A stretch of 52,474 bases of DNA from CAZKAP01 sp964550895 (GCA_964550895.1 CAZKAP010000023.1:1-52474), one strand, 5' to 3'; counted from the stretch's first letter, positions 33,603 through 42,954 are shown. Numbers and translations are program-made. Notes: generated by a model from the sequence alone, not told the origin.

Positions 33603-34529
33603 GTGATATTCACCGCCTCCAAGCAATATGCGCTCATTTTAACCTTATTATGTCTTTGGATATCAAGGTATTTACCCGAACAGTCCCTCGAGTGGATCGG
33701 GTATGTAGCCATAGCTACCTTGGGCATACTTCACGGCTCCAATGATCTTCAAATTCTGGGTGCCATTTCCCGTGACATCCCGGCCATACAAAAATTCAGG
33801 TATTACCATCTGGCCTATGCCGGCGCATCGGTATTGATCCTGGTGGTATTCTATCTCTTTCCTTCTGCATCGCTTTATTTTTTCATTGGGATCAGCGCAT
33901 ACCACTTCGGTGAGCAACACTATGAATACACCCGGGGGCGATCCTTCTGGCGAATACCCCTGTACCTCGGTTATGGCCTGTTGATTTTTAGTATGCTGTT
34001 CTACGCCCGATTCGATGCCGTAGACCCCATTATATCTGAGATTTCAGGGCAGGGTATTCCCAGGGATTACTATCTGTGGGCCGTGTTCATCAGTGGGGGT
34101 GTAATGCTGGTATCCTGGGTCGGAAGTTACGCGCATCTCCCGAGGCAGTACCCTGTGTTATTGCTCGATGGCTTTATACTCGCCCTGCTCTATTTGGTAT
34201 TCCGTGAGGTCAGCCTGATTTGGGGATTCAGTCTTTACTTCATACTCTGGCACAGCCTGCCTTCCCTCCAACACCAGATTCGCTACCTGAGTGGCGAGTC
34301 CAACTGGAAGAATTTCATGGCATACCTTAAGGGCGCCTGGCCCTATTGGCTCATGGCGATCGCAGGGGGTGCGGTCATGTGGTACGCAGGCAACCGGTAC
34401 TGGGAGCACCTGCTCACCATACTGGTGTATTTCCTGGCTGCCATTACTTTCCCTCATGTGCTGGTGATGTCCATTGTACACCGACAGGTAAACCAAAGCG
34501 AAACGTCGGGAACACCGGGAGCCCAGTAG
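33603..34529 (+). CDS. blh: Brp/Blh family beta-carotene 15,15'-dioxygenase
   Basis: Blh cleaves beta-carotene into two molecules of retinal, the rhodopsin cofactor. The 308-residue membrane protein has several hydrophobic helices. Conserved histidines that likely bind iron are H44 (GILHGSNDL), H101 (SAYHFGEQH), and H217 and H224 (LWHSLPSLQHQ). The GTG at 33603 is used because no in-frame ATG exists before the first helix. It is transcribed away from the rhodopsin gene across a 105-base spacer. Carotenoid synthesis genes are not in the window. Confidence 0.93.
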   Translation: MIFTASKQYALILTLLCLWISRYLPEQSLEWIGYVAIATLGILHGSNDLQILGAISRDIPAIQKFRYYHLAYAGASVLILVVFYLFPSASLYFFIGISAYHFGEQHYEYTRGRSFWRIPLYLGYGLLIFSMLFYARFDAVDPIISEISGQGIPRDYYLWAVFISGGVMLVSWVGSYAHLPRQYPVLLLDGFILALLYLVFREVSLIWGFSLYFILWHSLPSLQHQIRYLSGESNWKNFMAYLKGAWPYWLMAIAGGAVMWYAGNRYWEHLLTILVYFLAAITFPHVLVMSIVHRQVNQSETSGTPGAQ

Positions 34530-34536
34530 GTAGGGG

Positions 34537-37052
34537 TCAGAATCGCAGCCTGAAACTGAGGTCCGGAGTAATGCCCAGGGAGAAGTTGTCCACCTGAACC
34601 AGCTGGTCTTCCTCGCCTATGCGGTAATAGCGATCGAGTACATTCCGTCGGTTCGACAAGTTGAGCACGGAAGCGCTCACCGAGGCCATAACACGGTAAT
34701 TGATGGGGAACCGGTACGATACCGAGGCATCGAAACGGAAATAGGGGGGAAGGCGAGAGCTGTTGGTATTCCCGTATTCGATGTTTGCAGGGATGGCTGC
34801 GGGATCCACCCCCTCGGCCGGCGTATAGGGCCGTCCGGAACGCCAGCGTCCGCCCAGTCCGAAGTACCAGCGGTTCCAGCTTATCGTACTGCCCCAGGAA
34901 AGGGCATGCCGAACATCCTGCTGGCCGGGAAAGGTTTCGGGAACGAGATCGGGGAATTCGAAGGTATTCTGATTGTAGGCATAGCTGAGCCAGTGACTGT
35001 GCATGCGGTTGCGATAATTGATCAGGGCCTCGACGCCCTGTACCTGATACCCGCCAATTTCCCCGCTGAACTGGTTGAAATTCTGGAATCCCTGCGTACT
35101 GGTGCTGATGCCTGATACCTCCTTCGAAAAGAGCGATACGGAGCCATACCACTGATCCCTTGCGTATTCCAGACCCACGCTGAATTGCTCGGACGTAACC
35201 ACTGGCAGACGGGCCTCATCCGAAAGTATCCACCGTCGTTTCTCAATTCCGAGGAAATTCTGTTCCAGGTCGAGTATCTGCTGGGTAACCTGGCTTTTCG
35301 ATTCGCCCTGTACCTGCAGGTGCAGGTGGGGAGTGAGCCGGAAATGGGCGGAAAATCTGGGTTCAGAGAAGATGTTCCTGAAGGTGTTCAAATTTTGGTA
35401 CGCGTTCAGTCTCAGTCCAATCCGGCCTTTGAAGAAGCGTCCTTTCGAGGCGAACTGCAGCTCGCCAAACACCGCTTCCGAAAGGATTACCCTTTGATGC
35501 GGGAAATAAACGGGGGTTGGCTGACCTCGGTCAGGTTGGCGATACCCGTCTCCATGATTTCGTAACCGGCCGAAAGCCTGCTGCGCGAACCGAGCTCGTA
35601 GGTCAGTTGAATGGCCAGTTTACGTTCGAGTACGTCGTTTTTCTGAAACAGCTCCTGACCGCCGATGGTGTCCAGGGAATTGGCCTGTAATTCATAATCC
35701 GTCTGATAGAGCAGGATGCGGCTGCTCAATCTCCGGTCCCATTCGCTGTTCAGCTCGGCCCCCAGAGACAGGTTTTGCTGATTTAGTTGGCTCTGTTGCC
35801 CGAGGGTTACATTCTGACTGTCGAGGCGGTTTTGTATACCGAGTACCGAAGCCCGGAATTGGTGTTGATTATCGATGTCCCAGTAGAAGCGGGTCGAGAA
35901 ATCACCGAAATGGAAGTCTTCCAGTAGTCCCAGCTGTTGCAGATCCAGTTCGGAGTCCTGAAATACACGACGTCGGTACTGCTCGTATACGGGGGATTGC
36001 CAGAGATCGGTATAGGATCGTCTCAGCGACCACTCTATGCCCATATTACTGCCCAGAGGGCTCCTCCCGTAGGCGTCCGCACTAATCATGTTCAGGCCTC
36101 CGCCTCCGCTGTGTTGCTCGGGAGTTTCCTTCGAACTGTTCATGAGTATCATCCCGCTTACTCCGTCACCAAATTGTGCAGGGGTCCCGTTCTTAAAGGC
36201 GATTACTTCCTGGGTAAGCTGAGGCTGAAAGGCAGAGATTAGCCCGAAGAAATGTCCGGACTGATACATCTTGATTCCATTCCAGAGGATCAGGTTCTCC
36301 GCGTTCGTACCGCCACGTATGTTGAGGTCAGAGACCCGTTCCTGATTGCTTTCGATTCCGGGAAGTGCCTGAAGTACCTGCAGGACATCTGCATCCGTGA
36401 GACCGGGAAGTATGCCAAATTCATCGGGTCGGATGCGGGTAGATCCCTCCTCGGTGGACTCGATACCGCTGGTTAGTAGGGGAAAGACGATCACCTCCCC
36501 CAGTCGCTGCACCTCTTCGGCCAGCAGGATTCGGCTGCAATCCCCATCTATAGTGCGGAGTTCCGACACTTTGATGTAGCGGGGTAGAAACCCCAGGAAG
36601 CGGATCTTTAGGGTAGCTTCTGGAGCAACATCGTCCAGGCGGAAGTAGCCGTTTTCGTCCGTAACAATTTTGTCTTCACCCGGCAGGATTTCGATCGTTG
36701 CCCCTCCCATGCGGTTGCGTGCGTAGTTATCGAGCACCTGTCCACATACCGAAATGGTTTCCAGCCTTCGTATCACGTAGTATCCGGGCTTCATTTCCTC
36801 GAAACGCAAGGGAGTAACCCGCTCAATGTGCCTGAGGGACTCTTCCAGTTCCCCGTTCACTAGCCGGGTAATTTCGAAGCCCGAGACATCCTCGTCCAGA
36901 TAGGTGAAGCGCACCTGATGCCGGGTTTCGAGCTCCCTCAGGAGATCGACCAGGGAGAGTTTCGTTTCCTGGGCATAAAGACCTGTATGAAATAGCAGTA
37001 ATAAGGGAATGAGTAGGTAATGAGCTTTACTCCCCGGTATCGGTTGCCCCAT
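34537..37052 (-). pseudogene. TonB-dependent receptor with STN domain, frameshifted
   Basis: The protein starts with a signal peptide (about 11-28, ending LYAQE). An STN signalling domain follows (about 30-95, TKLSLVDLLRELETRHQVRFTYL), then a carboxypeptidase-regulatory-like domain, a plug (LPGIESNQERVSDLNIRGGTNAENLILWNGI) and a beta-barrel. The frame breaks at a run of five G on the + strand (35512-35516): the first part stops at 35487 and the second runs to 34537. One extra C on the coding strand restores SQPPVYFPHQRVILSEAVFGEL and a protein of 838 residues. The last residues end in F, as barrels do. It overlaps fecR by 26 bases. The shift may be a sequencing or assembly error. Confidence 0.9.
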
Positions 37053-37968
37053 ATAAACGCACTTGTCCTTTCTCTATAACGTATGTGAGTTTCGTGGGCG
37101 CGGTAATAAAGTCCAGTGCCTGCCTGATGTTATCATGCCTGAAGGTGCCGGTAAACCGTTTGTCAGCAGGGACGTTTTCGGTAATCACCCGAACCTTATA
37201 CTGCTGTTCCAGTTCTTTCAGCACGATGCCAAGCGGTACGCTGCGAAATGTACTCTCCTTTTCCATCCAGGTGGGCGCCGGACGGTTGTGGTCAAATTCC
37301 CAAACACCTTCCCCAGCCAGCACCTGCAGGGAGCGCCCCGGGGTCAGCAGGTATTCGTTGCCCTGATAGCTAACCGATACCCGTCCCTCGAAACAATCCA
37401 CGCGGAACAACCCATCCCGTTGCATGACATCGAATTCGGTTCCCAGTACCGTTACCCGGCCCATGGAGGTTTCCACGGTAAATTTCTGACCGCTTTCCAC
37501 ATCGAAAAAGGCCTGCCCTTGCAAGCTTACGCTACGGGTCTCGTTCCAGTCTTTTTTACGGAAGGAAATTTCGGTCCCGGCATTGAGGGTTACCTCGGAA
37601 AGATCGGGAAGTACGGCCAGCTCCCGTTCTGCTGCTCCGGCAGTTATACGGGTGTCGCGAGGCAGGAGCAAAAAGTAGGAAACACCCAGAAGGATGGCTA
37701 TCGAGGCGGCCATACTGATAAAGGAGCGACGTGCGTATAGAGGCCTCACCGGAGAATCGTTGCCTGAGAAGGTCGTTTCGGTTGCCGAACGACTTTCTTT
37801 GACCCGATTCCACACCTCATCCTTTCGGAATTGCGCTTCCGTCCGTAGCCCTTCTGTAGCAGCTTTGATTTTCAAATAGGCAGCAAAATCCTCTGAAGCC
37901 TCGAATTTCTCGAGCTCCTCTCCCCGGAGTTCTCCGGCCAGCCATTTTGCTAAATAATAATCTTCCAC
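37027..37968 (-). CDS. fecR: FecR family anti-sigma regulator
   Basis: FecR proteins span the inner membrane and relay the state of the outer-membrane receptor to an ECF sigma factor. The start is GTG at 37968 (VEDYYLAKWLAGE), giving 313 residues. The cytoplasmic N-domain is followed by one membrane helix (about 82-101, FISMAASIAILLGVSYFLLL). The FecR domain carries LNAGTEISFRKK and GTEFDV. A C-terminal DUF4974/STN-like domain (FRSVPLGIVLKELEQQYKVRV) follows. It sits between the sigma gene and the receptor gene. Confidence 0.95.
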   Translation of the reverse strand: MEDYYLAKWLAGELRGEELEKFEASEDFAAYLKIKAATEGLRTEAQFRKDEVWNRVKESRSATETTFSGNDSPVRPLYARRSFISMAASIAILLGVSYFLLLPRDTRITAGAAERELAVLPDLSEVTLNAGTEISFRKKDWNETRSVSLQGQAFFDVESGQKFTVETSMGRVTVLGTEFDVMQRDGLFRVDCFEGRVSVSYQGNEYLLTPGRSLQVLAGEGVWEFDHNRPAPTWMEKESTFRSVPLGIVLKELEQQYKVRVITENVPADKRFTGTFRHDNIRQALDFITAPTKLTYVIEKGQVRLYGATDTGE

Positions 37969-37999
37969 CGCCTTGGGTTTTGATATAGAACAAATTAAA

Positions 38000-38016
38000 G
38001 GGTAAATACCCTACCC
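38000..38016 (-). promoter_or_regulatory. Shared 17-bp motif upstream of fecR
   Basis: On the minus strand 38016-38000 reads GGGTAGGGTATTTACCC, 48 bases from its first base to the fecR GTG. A copy with one difference lies upstream of the lipoprotein gene at 38581. GGGTA..TACCC is itself palindromic. It is a candidate ECF sigma promoter or operator. Confidence 0.6.
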
Positions 38017-38032
38017 CTAAACCCCAAAATAT

Positions 38033-38533
38033 CTAAATCCTTCCGATTTTCTCCTTCAGACTCTTTAGGGCCAGGTGCATTCTTTTCTCTACAGCCTTCA
38101 CGCTGATCCCTTCGATTTCAGCGATCTCGGCATACTTTTTTCCTTCTATTCTGTGCAACAGGAAAGCCGTTCGCTGTCCTTCCGGCAGGGCATGGATGGC
38201 CTCTTCCAGACGCTGTTTGAATTCATTTTCCTCATACTCGTATTCGGGACTGATTTCCGTGGCATGGGTCACATGCATATCTGCGTACTTCAACCGAATC
38301 TTTTCGGCTTTGATCGTATTGAGGTAGAGATTGTTGGCTACGGTATAAACAAAGGCTTTGGCCTTTTCCGGAACGACATCGGCACATCGCTCCCACAGGC
38401 GTGTGAATGCTTCCTGTACGGCGTCGTTTGCCTTTTCCTCATTGCCATACTTATAATATATGTATTTGAATACGGCCTCGGAATGCGTACTGAATATCTG
38501 GCTGAAGACGTTCTCTTCACAGACGTTACCCAT
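38033..38533 (-). CDS. ECF RNA polymerase sigma factor, FecI-like
   Basis: The 166-residue protein has the two ECF regions. Region 2 contains FSTHSEAVFKYIYYKYGNEEKANDAVQEAFTRLWERC. Region 4 contains LPEGQRTAFLLHRIEGKKYAEIAEIEGISVKAVEKRMHLALKSLKEKI with its helix-turn-helix. It lies directly upstream of fecR and the TonB receptor gene. It presumably directs RNA polymerase to promoters of this module when the receptor binds its ligand. A TACCTTTT box on the minus strand about 20 bases upstream of its ATG may be its own housekeeping promoter. Confidence 0.95.
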   Translation of the reverse strand: MGNVCEENVFSQIFSTHSEAVFKYIYYKYGNEEKANDAVQEAFTRLWERCADVVPEKAKAFVYTVANNLYLNTIKAEKIRLKYADMHVTHATEISPEYEYEENEFKQRLEEAIHALPEGQRTAFLLHRIEGKKYAEIAEIEGISVKAVEKRMHLALKSLKEKIGRI

Positions 38534-38580
38534 GGACTACGGATTTGAATCAAAAGGTATAGAAAAAAAAACGAAAAAAC

Positions 38581-38597
38581 GGGTAGGGTATTTTCCC
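38581..38597 (+). promoter_or_regulatory. Shared 17-bp motif upstream of the Asp-rich lipoprotein gene
   Basis: GGGTAGGGTATTTTCCC, 60 bases before the ATG at 38641. It matches the motif before fecR in 16 of 17 positions. No TAnnTTTG box is seen between it and the gene, so this may be the only promoter element. Confidence 0.6.
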
Positions 38598-38640
38598 GAA
38601 GAGTTGTTTTAATAGCGAAACTTGAAACCCCAATTGAGTC

Positions 38641-40551
38641 ATGAAAAATTACTTTAACATTCGCACAAGCCTCTTCAGTCTGGCGGCCCTGTTCTTTCTG
38701 GCATCCTGTCAGGAGGAGTTCGAGGACATCGACAGTTCAGCCAATGAGGAAACCATAGAGGCTGGTTCACAAACGGCAAATCTCATGGTCAGCATGGCGA
38801 CCATGGACGGATCCTATGACAATATCGTCGATGGATCGAGCTGTTTTGCCGTGCAATTTCCCTACACCGTACAGGTCAACGGTATCGAAATCATCATCGA
38901 TGAGGTGGGGGACTTGCAGGAAATAGAAGCCATATTCGACTGGTATGGCGATGACGATGACCGCGTCCAAATTGAGTATCCGATTACGGTTACTTCCGAG
39001 AATTTCGAGGACATTCTGATCAATAGCGAGGACGAGCTGGAAGATCTCCTGGACGAATGCGAAGACGATCATGGTGACGAAGATGACATCGAGTGCATCG
39101 ATATCGTTTATCCGGTGACCATGTACACCTTCGACCTGTCCAATGAAGTCACTGAGACCATTGAGATCAACAGTGACCGGGAGCTTCACCGTTTCTTCAG
39201 GAGCCTGAATCCTCAGATACTGGTAAGCGTCGATTTTCCTGTGGAACTGGTGACCAGCGATGGCTCCAAAATCACGGTAAACAGCCTGGTCGAACTCGCA
39301 CTGGCCATCAGTCAGTCACGTGATGATTGCGACGAGGACGACGATAACGATTACAACGACGACGACGACGACGAGGAAGACCTCGAGGAATTATTGCTCG
39401 AATGTCCCTGGGCGGTGCATGAACTGGTAGTCGACCGGGAAAACCGGGAGGCAGAATACCAGCGATACCTGATCGATTTCAAAGAGAACGGTTCGGTCTT
39501 TATCCTGGATGAGGGTCAGACCTACCAGGGCTCGTGGTCCATCGAGATTACCGAGCGCAATCCCATGCTGATCCTGAATTTCCCGGACTTTCCGGATCTG
39601 AATATCGAAGGTATGGTATACCGAACCCGGGAACGCATCATAAAGATTTATGCCGGTGAAGGAAAGCACCTGAAGCTCCGCAGGAGATGCGACCTCGATG
39701 ACGACGACGACGACGATGGAGACGATGACGATGATGACGGCGACGACGATGGAGACGATGACGATGACGACGATGACGACAAAGAGGACAATTTTAGCGA
39801 CGGAGAGACCGGCAGGCAACGCCTGCGTGAGACCCTCAGGGACTGCCCCTGGATTATACGAAAAATAGTAAGCGATGGAGTAGAGCTCCCTGGACTGGAC
39901 GACTACGTAATCTTCCTGCAGGCTGAAGGTGCAGTTGTCGTACTCAATGAGGAAACCAACGAGGAATTCGAGGGTACCTGGAGTATCGTTGCTACAGAAA
40001 CCGAGAACGGCACGCCCTACAATGAATTTGTGTTGGAGGTTCCCGACGTTCCTGAGTTGAATTTCGAAGTACCGGTGCGGCGTTTCGTGAATGGTGTTAT
40101 GGAGATGGAAGACCTGGGCCGTGGCTTTAAATTCTTTATCGAGCGCGTGTGCAACTTCGTTTCCGACGACGATCTGGTAGCCGTTACGCGCCTGCTGAAA
40201 TCCGGGGATTGGAAAGTGGCCGAGTTCGATATGTTTAATGATGATGTGACTGCCCAGTACGAAGGGTATGTATTCCATTTCCTTGCCGGAGGTGAGGTTG
40301 AGGTCACCGTAAACGGCGACCTGGTGGAAGACGGTCAGTACCGTGTAGCCCGAGCCGATGATGACGAACTGAAACTCATTTTTGAATTCGGTGAAATGAG
40401 TGGGCTTAGTGATCTTAACCGCTACTGGTATATCGACGATGACTCCATAACGGAAACCTCATTCGAGCTCTATGCCGAAGACGAACAATTGAATGTTTAT
40501 TTCGAAAAGCTGGATTCCTCTTCGGGAGATGAAGGGGCTGCCAATCCATAA
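38641..40551 (+). CDS. Repeat-containing lipoprotein with poly-aspartate linkers
   Basis: The lipobox LASC gives a mature lipid-anchored C23. Residues about 70-225 hold four similar units of the form [IV]x[FY]P[VI]x[VL]... followed by [IV]NSxxEL, starting near 70, 109, 153 and 195. Three lipocalin-like beta units follow, starting near 254 (ECPWAVHELV), 401 (DCPWIIRKIV) and 516 (TRLLKSGDWKVAEF). Each has a pattern ending GxWSI or GQYRV. Asp-rich linkers occupy about 228-247 and 351-380. The 636-residue protein is very acidic and should bind divalent cations. It is transcribed away from the sigma gene behind the shared motif. Function unknown; probably a regulon target. Confidence 0.85.
   Translation: MKNYFNIRTSLFSLAALFFLASCQEEFEDIDSSANEETIEAGSQTANLMVSMATMDGSYDNIVDGSSCFAVQFPYTVQVNGIEIIIDEVGDLQEIEAIFDWYGDDDDRVQIEYPITVTSENFEDILINSEDELEDLLDECEDDHGDEDDIECIDIVYPVTMYTFDLSNEVTETIEINSDRELHRFFRSLNPQILVSVDFPVELVTSDGSKITVNSLVELALAISQSRDDCDEDDDNDYNDDDDDEEDLEELLLECPWAVHELVVDRENREAEYQRYLIDFKENGSVFILDEGQTYQGSWSIEITERNPMLILNFPDFPDLNIEGMVYRTRERIIKIYAGEGKHLKLRRRCDLDDDDDDDGDDDDDDGDDDGDDDDDDDDDKEDNFSDGETGRQRLRETLRDCPWIIRKIVSDGVELPGLDDYVIFLQAEGAVVVLNEETNEEFEGTWSIVATETENGTPYNEFVLEVPDVPELNFEVPVRRFVNGVMEMEDLGRGFKFFIERVCNFVSDDDLVAVTRLLKSGDWKVAEFDMFNDDVTAQYEGYVFHFLAGGEVEVTVNGDLVEDGQYRVARADDDELKLIFEFGEMSGLSDLNRYWYIDDDSITETSFELYAEDEQLNVYFEKLDSSSGDEGAANP
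39322..39381 (+). repeat. First GAY-rich (Asp/Glu) tract
   Basis: Codons 228-247 of the lipoprotein, mostly GAC and GAT with a few GAG, AAC and TAC. It encodes the first acidic linker and is less regular than the second tract. Confidence 0.75.
39691..39780 (+). repeat. Second GAY trinucleotide tract encoding poly-Asp
   Basis: Codons 351-380 are nearly all GAC/GAT, broken by three GGA/GGC glycine codons. The imperfect trinucleotide repeat could expand or contract by slippage in whole codons without breaking the frame. Confidence 0.85.
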
Positions 40552-40600
40552 GGTTCATAAACCGACAGAGTAACTTTTTTGCCCCAATTCTGTCCTGATG

Positions 40601-40641
40601 AAAGGGTCGGAGGTTCAAGCCACCGGCCCTTTTTCTTTTTT
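40601..40641 (+). terminator. Terminator after the Asp-rich lipoprotein gene
   Basis: AAAGGGTCGG (40601-40610) pairs with CCGGCCCTTT (40623-40632) with one G-T pair around a 12-base loop, followed by T-rich sequence to 40641. It separates the lipoprotein gene from ffh. Confidence 0.8.
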
Positions 40642-40660
40642 CAGGCGTCGTTGGGATTTG

Positions 40661-40668
40661 TACTTTTG
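40661..40668 (+). promoter_or_regulatory. -7 element upstream of ffh
   Basis: TACTTTTG matches TAnnTTTG, 29 bases before the ffh ATG and just downstream of the terminator. The -33 TTG is not evident at the usual spacing. Confidence 0.5.
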
Positions 40669-40697
40669 CCATTCATCTTCCAAAGAAACCATAGTGC

Positions 40698-42035
40698 ATG
40701 TTTGACAATCTGAGCGAACGTTTAGAAGGCGCCCTGCATTCGTTACAGGGCAAGGGAAAGATTACCGAACTCAACATAGCCGAAACCCTCAAGGATGTCA
40801 GGCGCGCTCTGCTGGACGCAGATGTGAACTTCAGTATTGCCAAGGAGTTCACCAATCGCGTTAAGGAAAAGGCACTCGGGCAGCAGGTGCTGACATCACT
40901 ACAGCCGGGGCAGTTAATGGTCAAGATCGTCAAGGACGAACTCACTGAACTCATGGGGGGTGAAGTCGAAGAACTCGATCTGAAGTCCGTGCCGACGGTC
41001 GTACTGATGTCGGGCCTTCAGGGTTCGGGTAAGACTACCTTCTCGGGTAAATTGGCCCTGCACCTGAAGACGAAGAAGAACCGAAAGCCCCTGCTGGTAG
41101 CCTGCGATGTGTACCGTCCGGCTGCGATCGATCAGCTCCATGTGGTCGGCGAGCAGGTCGGTGTTCCGGTGTATTCCGATAAAGAAGAAAAGGATCCTGT
41201 TGCCATTGCCAGGCGCGGGCTGGAACAGGCCCGAAGGGACGGCCAGAATGTGGTGATTATCGATACCGCTGGTCGTCTTGCCGTTGACGAGCAGATGATG
41301 GAGGAAATCTCCAATATTCACAAGGCCGTCAACCCGCAGGAGACCCTTTTCGTCGTCGACTCCATGACCGGACAGGATGCTGTAAACACGGCTAAGGCCT
41401 TCAACGACGTACTGAATTTTGACGGAGTTGTCCTCACCAAACTGGACGGGGATACCCGTGGGGGTGCTGCCCTTTCGATCAAGTCGGTGGTTAACAAGCC
41501 CATCAAGTTTATCGGTACAGGAGAAAAGATGGAGGCGATCGATGTGTTCTATCCCGACCGTATGGCCGATCGCATTTTGGGGATGGGCGACGTCGTTTCT
41601 CTGGTCGAGCGGGCACAGGAACAGTTCGACGAAGAACAGGCCCGAAAAATATCGAAGAAGATTGCTAAGAACCGTTTCGGTTTCGACGATTTCCTCTCCC
41701 AGATTCAACAGGTTAAGAAGATGGGGAACATGAAGGACCTGATGGGGATGATACCGGGTGCCGGTAAGGCACTCCGAAACATAGACGTAGACGACGATGC
41801 TTTTAAGTATATCGAGGCCATGATCTACTCCATGACTCCGGATGAGCGGGAGAATCCCTCCAAGATCAATTCGAGCCGCAAGAAGCGTATCGCTAAAGGC
41901 AGCGGTCGCACGGTAAAGGATGTGAATCAGCTGCTCAAGCAATTCGAACAGATGAGTAAAATGATGAAGATGATGCAGGGCGGCGGCGGCAAGCGCATGA
42001 TGCAGATGATGCAGCAAATGGGGGGACGCGGTTAA
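40698..42035 (+). CDS. ffh: Signal recognition particle protein Ffh
   Basis: Ffh binds 4.5S RNA and signal sequences and targets membrane proteins to FtsY and SecYEG. The protein has 445 residues. The N-domain is followed by the GTPase domain with GLQGSGKTT (106-114), DTAGR and TKLDGDTRGG. The C-terminal M domain is methionine-rich (QMSKMMKMMQGGGGKRMMQMMQQM). The SRP RNA gene is not in this window. Confidence 0.99.
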   Translation: MFDNLSERLEGALHSLQGKGKITELNIAETLKDVRRALLDADVNFSIAKEFTNRVKEKALGQQVLTSLQPGQLMVKIVKDELTELMGGEVEELDLKSVPTVVLMSGLQGSGKTTFSGKLALHLKTKKNRKPLLVACDVYRPAAIDQLHVVGEQVGVPVYSDKEEKDPVAIARRGLEQARRDGQNVVIIDTAGRLAVDEQMMEEISNIHKAVNPQETLFVVDSMTGQDAVNTAKAFNDVLNFDGVVLTKLDGDTRGGAALSIKSVVNKPIKFIGTGEKMEAIDVFYPDRMADRILGMGDVVSLVERAQEQFDEEQARKISKKIAKNRFGFDDFLSQIQQVKKMGNMKDLMGMIPGAGKALRNIDVDDDAFKYIEAMIYSMTPDERENPSKINSSRKKRIAKGSGRTVKDVNQLLKQFEQMSKMMKMMQGGGGKRMMQMMQQMGGRG

Positions 42036-42062
42036 TCCACTCATTTAACTAAACATTCACCT

Positions 42063-42944
42063 ATGACCCTATTAGACGGAAAGGCAGTCAGTGCCCTGAT
42101 CAAGGCCGAAATCACCAGGGAAGTTCAGGAACTTGAGGCTGGAGGGCAGAAGGTGCCCCACCTGGCGGCCGTCCTGGTGGGCGACGATGGTGCGAGCCTG
42201 ACATACGTTGGGAGCAAGGTGCGGTCCTGTGAACAGGTGGGCTTCCGGTCTACCCTGATCAAACTCGATGCGGACATCACGGAGGAAGCCCTGCTCGACG
42301 AGGTGAATGCATTGAACGCAGATCCCGAGATCGATGGGTTTATTGTACAGCTTCCCTTGCCTTCTCATATCAACAGCCAGAAGATCCTGCTGGCCGTAGA
42401 CCCTGCCAAAGACGTCGACGGTTTCCATCCTGAGAATTTTGGTCGGATGGCCCTGGATATGGAGTCCTTTATCCCGGCTACCCCTTTCGGTATAGTGGAG
42501 CTACTCCGCAGGTACGAAGTGGAAACCGAAGGAAAACACGTGGTGGTCATCGGAAGAAGCAACATCGTGGGGCGCCCGATCAGTATACTCCTGAGCCGTA
42601 AGTCGAGCCCGGGAAATGCCACGGTTACCCTGACCCACAGCCGCACGCGTGATATGGCCTCTTACACGAAAAAGGCGGATATCGTGATATCGGCCCTGGG
42701 TATCCCCCGGTTTCTAAAAGCCGATATGGTAAAGGAAGGCGTTGTCGTTATTGATGTCGGTATTACCCGGGTAGAGGATTCCAGTCGCAAAAGGGGCTAC
42801 CGTATCGAAGGCGATGTGGATTTCGAGGAAGTGAAGGAGAAGGCCTCCTTTATCACCCCGGTACCCGGAGGCGTAGGGCCCATGACTATAGCCATGCTGC
42901 TCAAGAATACGCTCCAGGCCCGCCGTAACCGTTCGGGCGTCTGA
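42063..42944 (+). CDS. folD: Bifunctional methylenetetrahydrofolate dehydrogenase/cyclohydrolase
   Basis: FolD converts 5,10-methylene-THF to 10-formyl-THF in one-carbon metabolism, making NADPH. The protein has 293 residues. The catalytic pair is Y48 and K52 in TYVGSK. Family blocks FIVQLPLPSHI, KDVDGFHPENFGRM and the nucleotide-binding VVIGRSNIVGRPISILL are present. The C-terminal PVPGGVGPMTIAMLLKNT is diagnostic. It follows ffh by 27 bases and probably shares its transcript, a pairing seen in other Flavobacteriia. Confidence 0.98.
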   Translation: MTLLDGKAVSALIKAEITREVQELEAGGQKVPHLAAVLVGDDGASLTYVGSKVRSCEQVGFRSTLIKLDADITEEALLDEVNALNADPEIDGFIVQLPLPSHINSQKILLAVDPAKDVDGFHPENFGRMALDMESFIPATPFGIVELLRRYEVETEGKHVVVIGRSNIVGRPISILLSRKSSPGNATVTLTHSRTRDMASYTKKADIVISALGIPRFLKADMVKEGVVVIDVGITRVEDSSRKRGYRIEGDVDFEEVKEKASFITPVPGGVGPMTIAMLLKNTLQARRNRSGV

Positions 42945-42954
42945 CCTGCCGATC

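Noticed and set aside
39391..40278. Minus-strand frame of 295 codons with long Val/Ile runs opposite the lipoprotein gene
   Set aside because: The Val/Ile runs are the antisense image of the GAY aspartate tract (GTC/ATC), not a membrane protein.
40600..40630. Sequence GGAGGTTCAAGCC resembling a tRNA T-arm
   Set aside because: No acceptor, D or anticodon arm can be built around it and the T stem does not pair. The bases form a good terminator stem with a T-rich tail instead.
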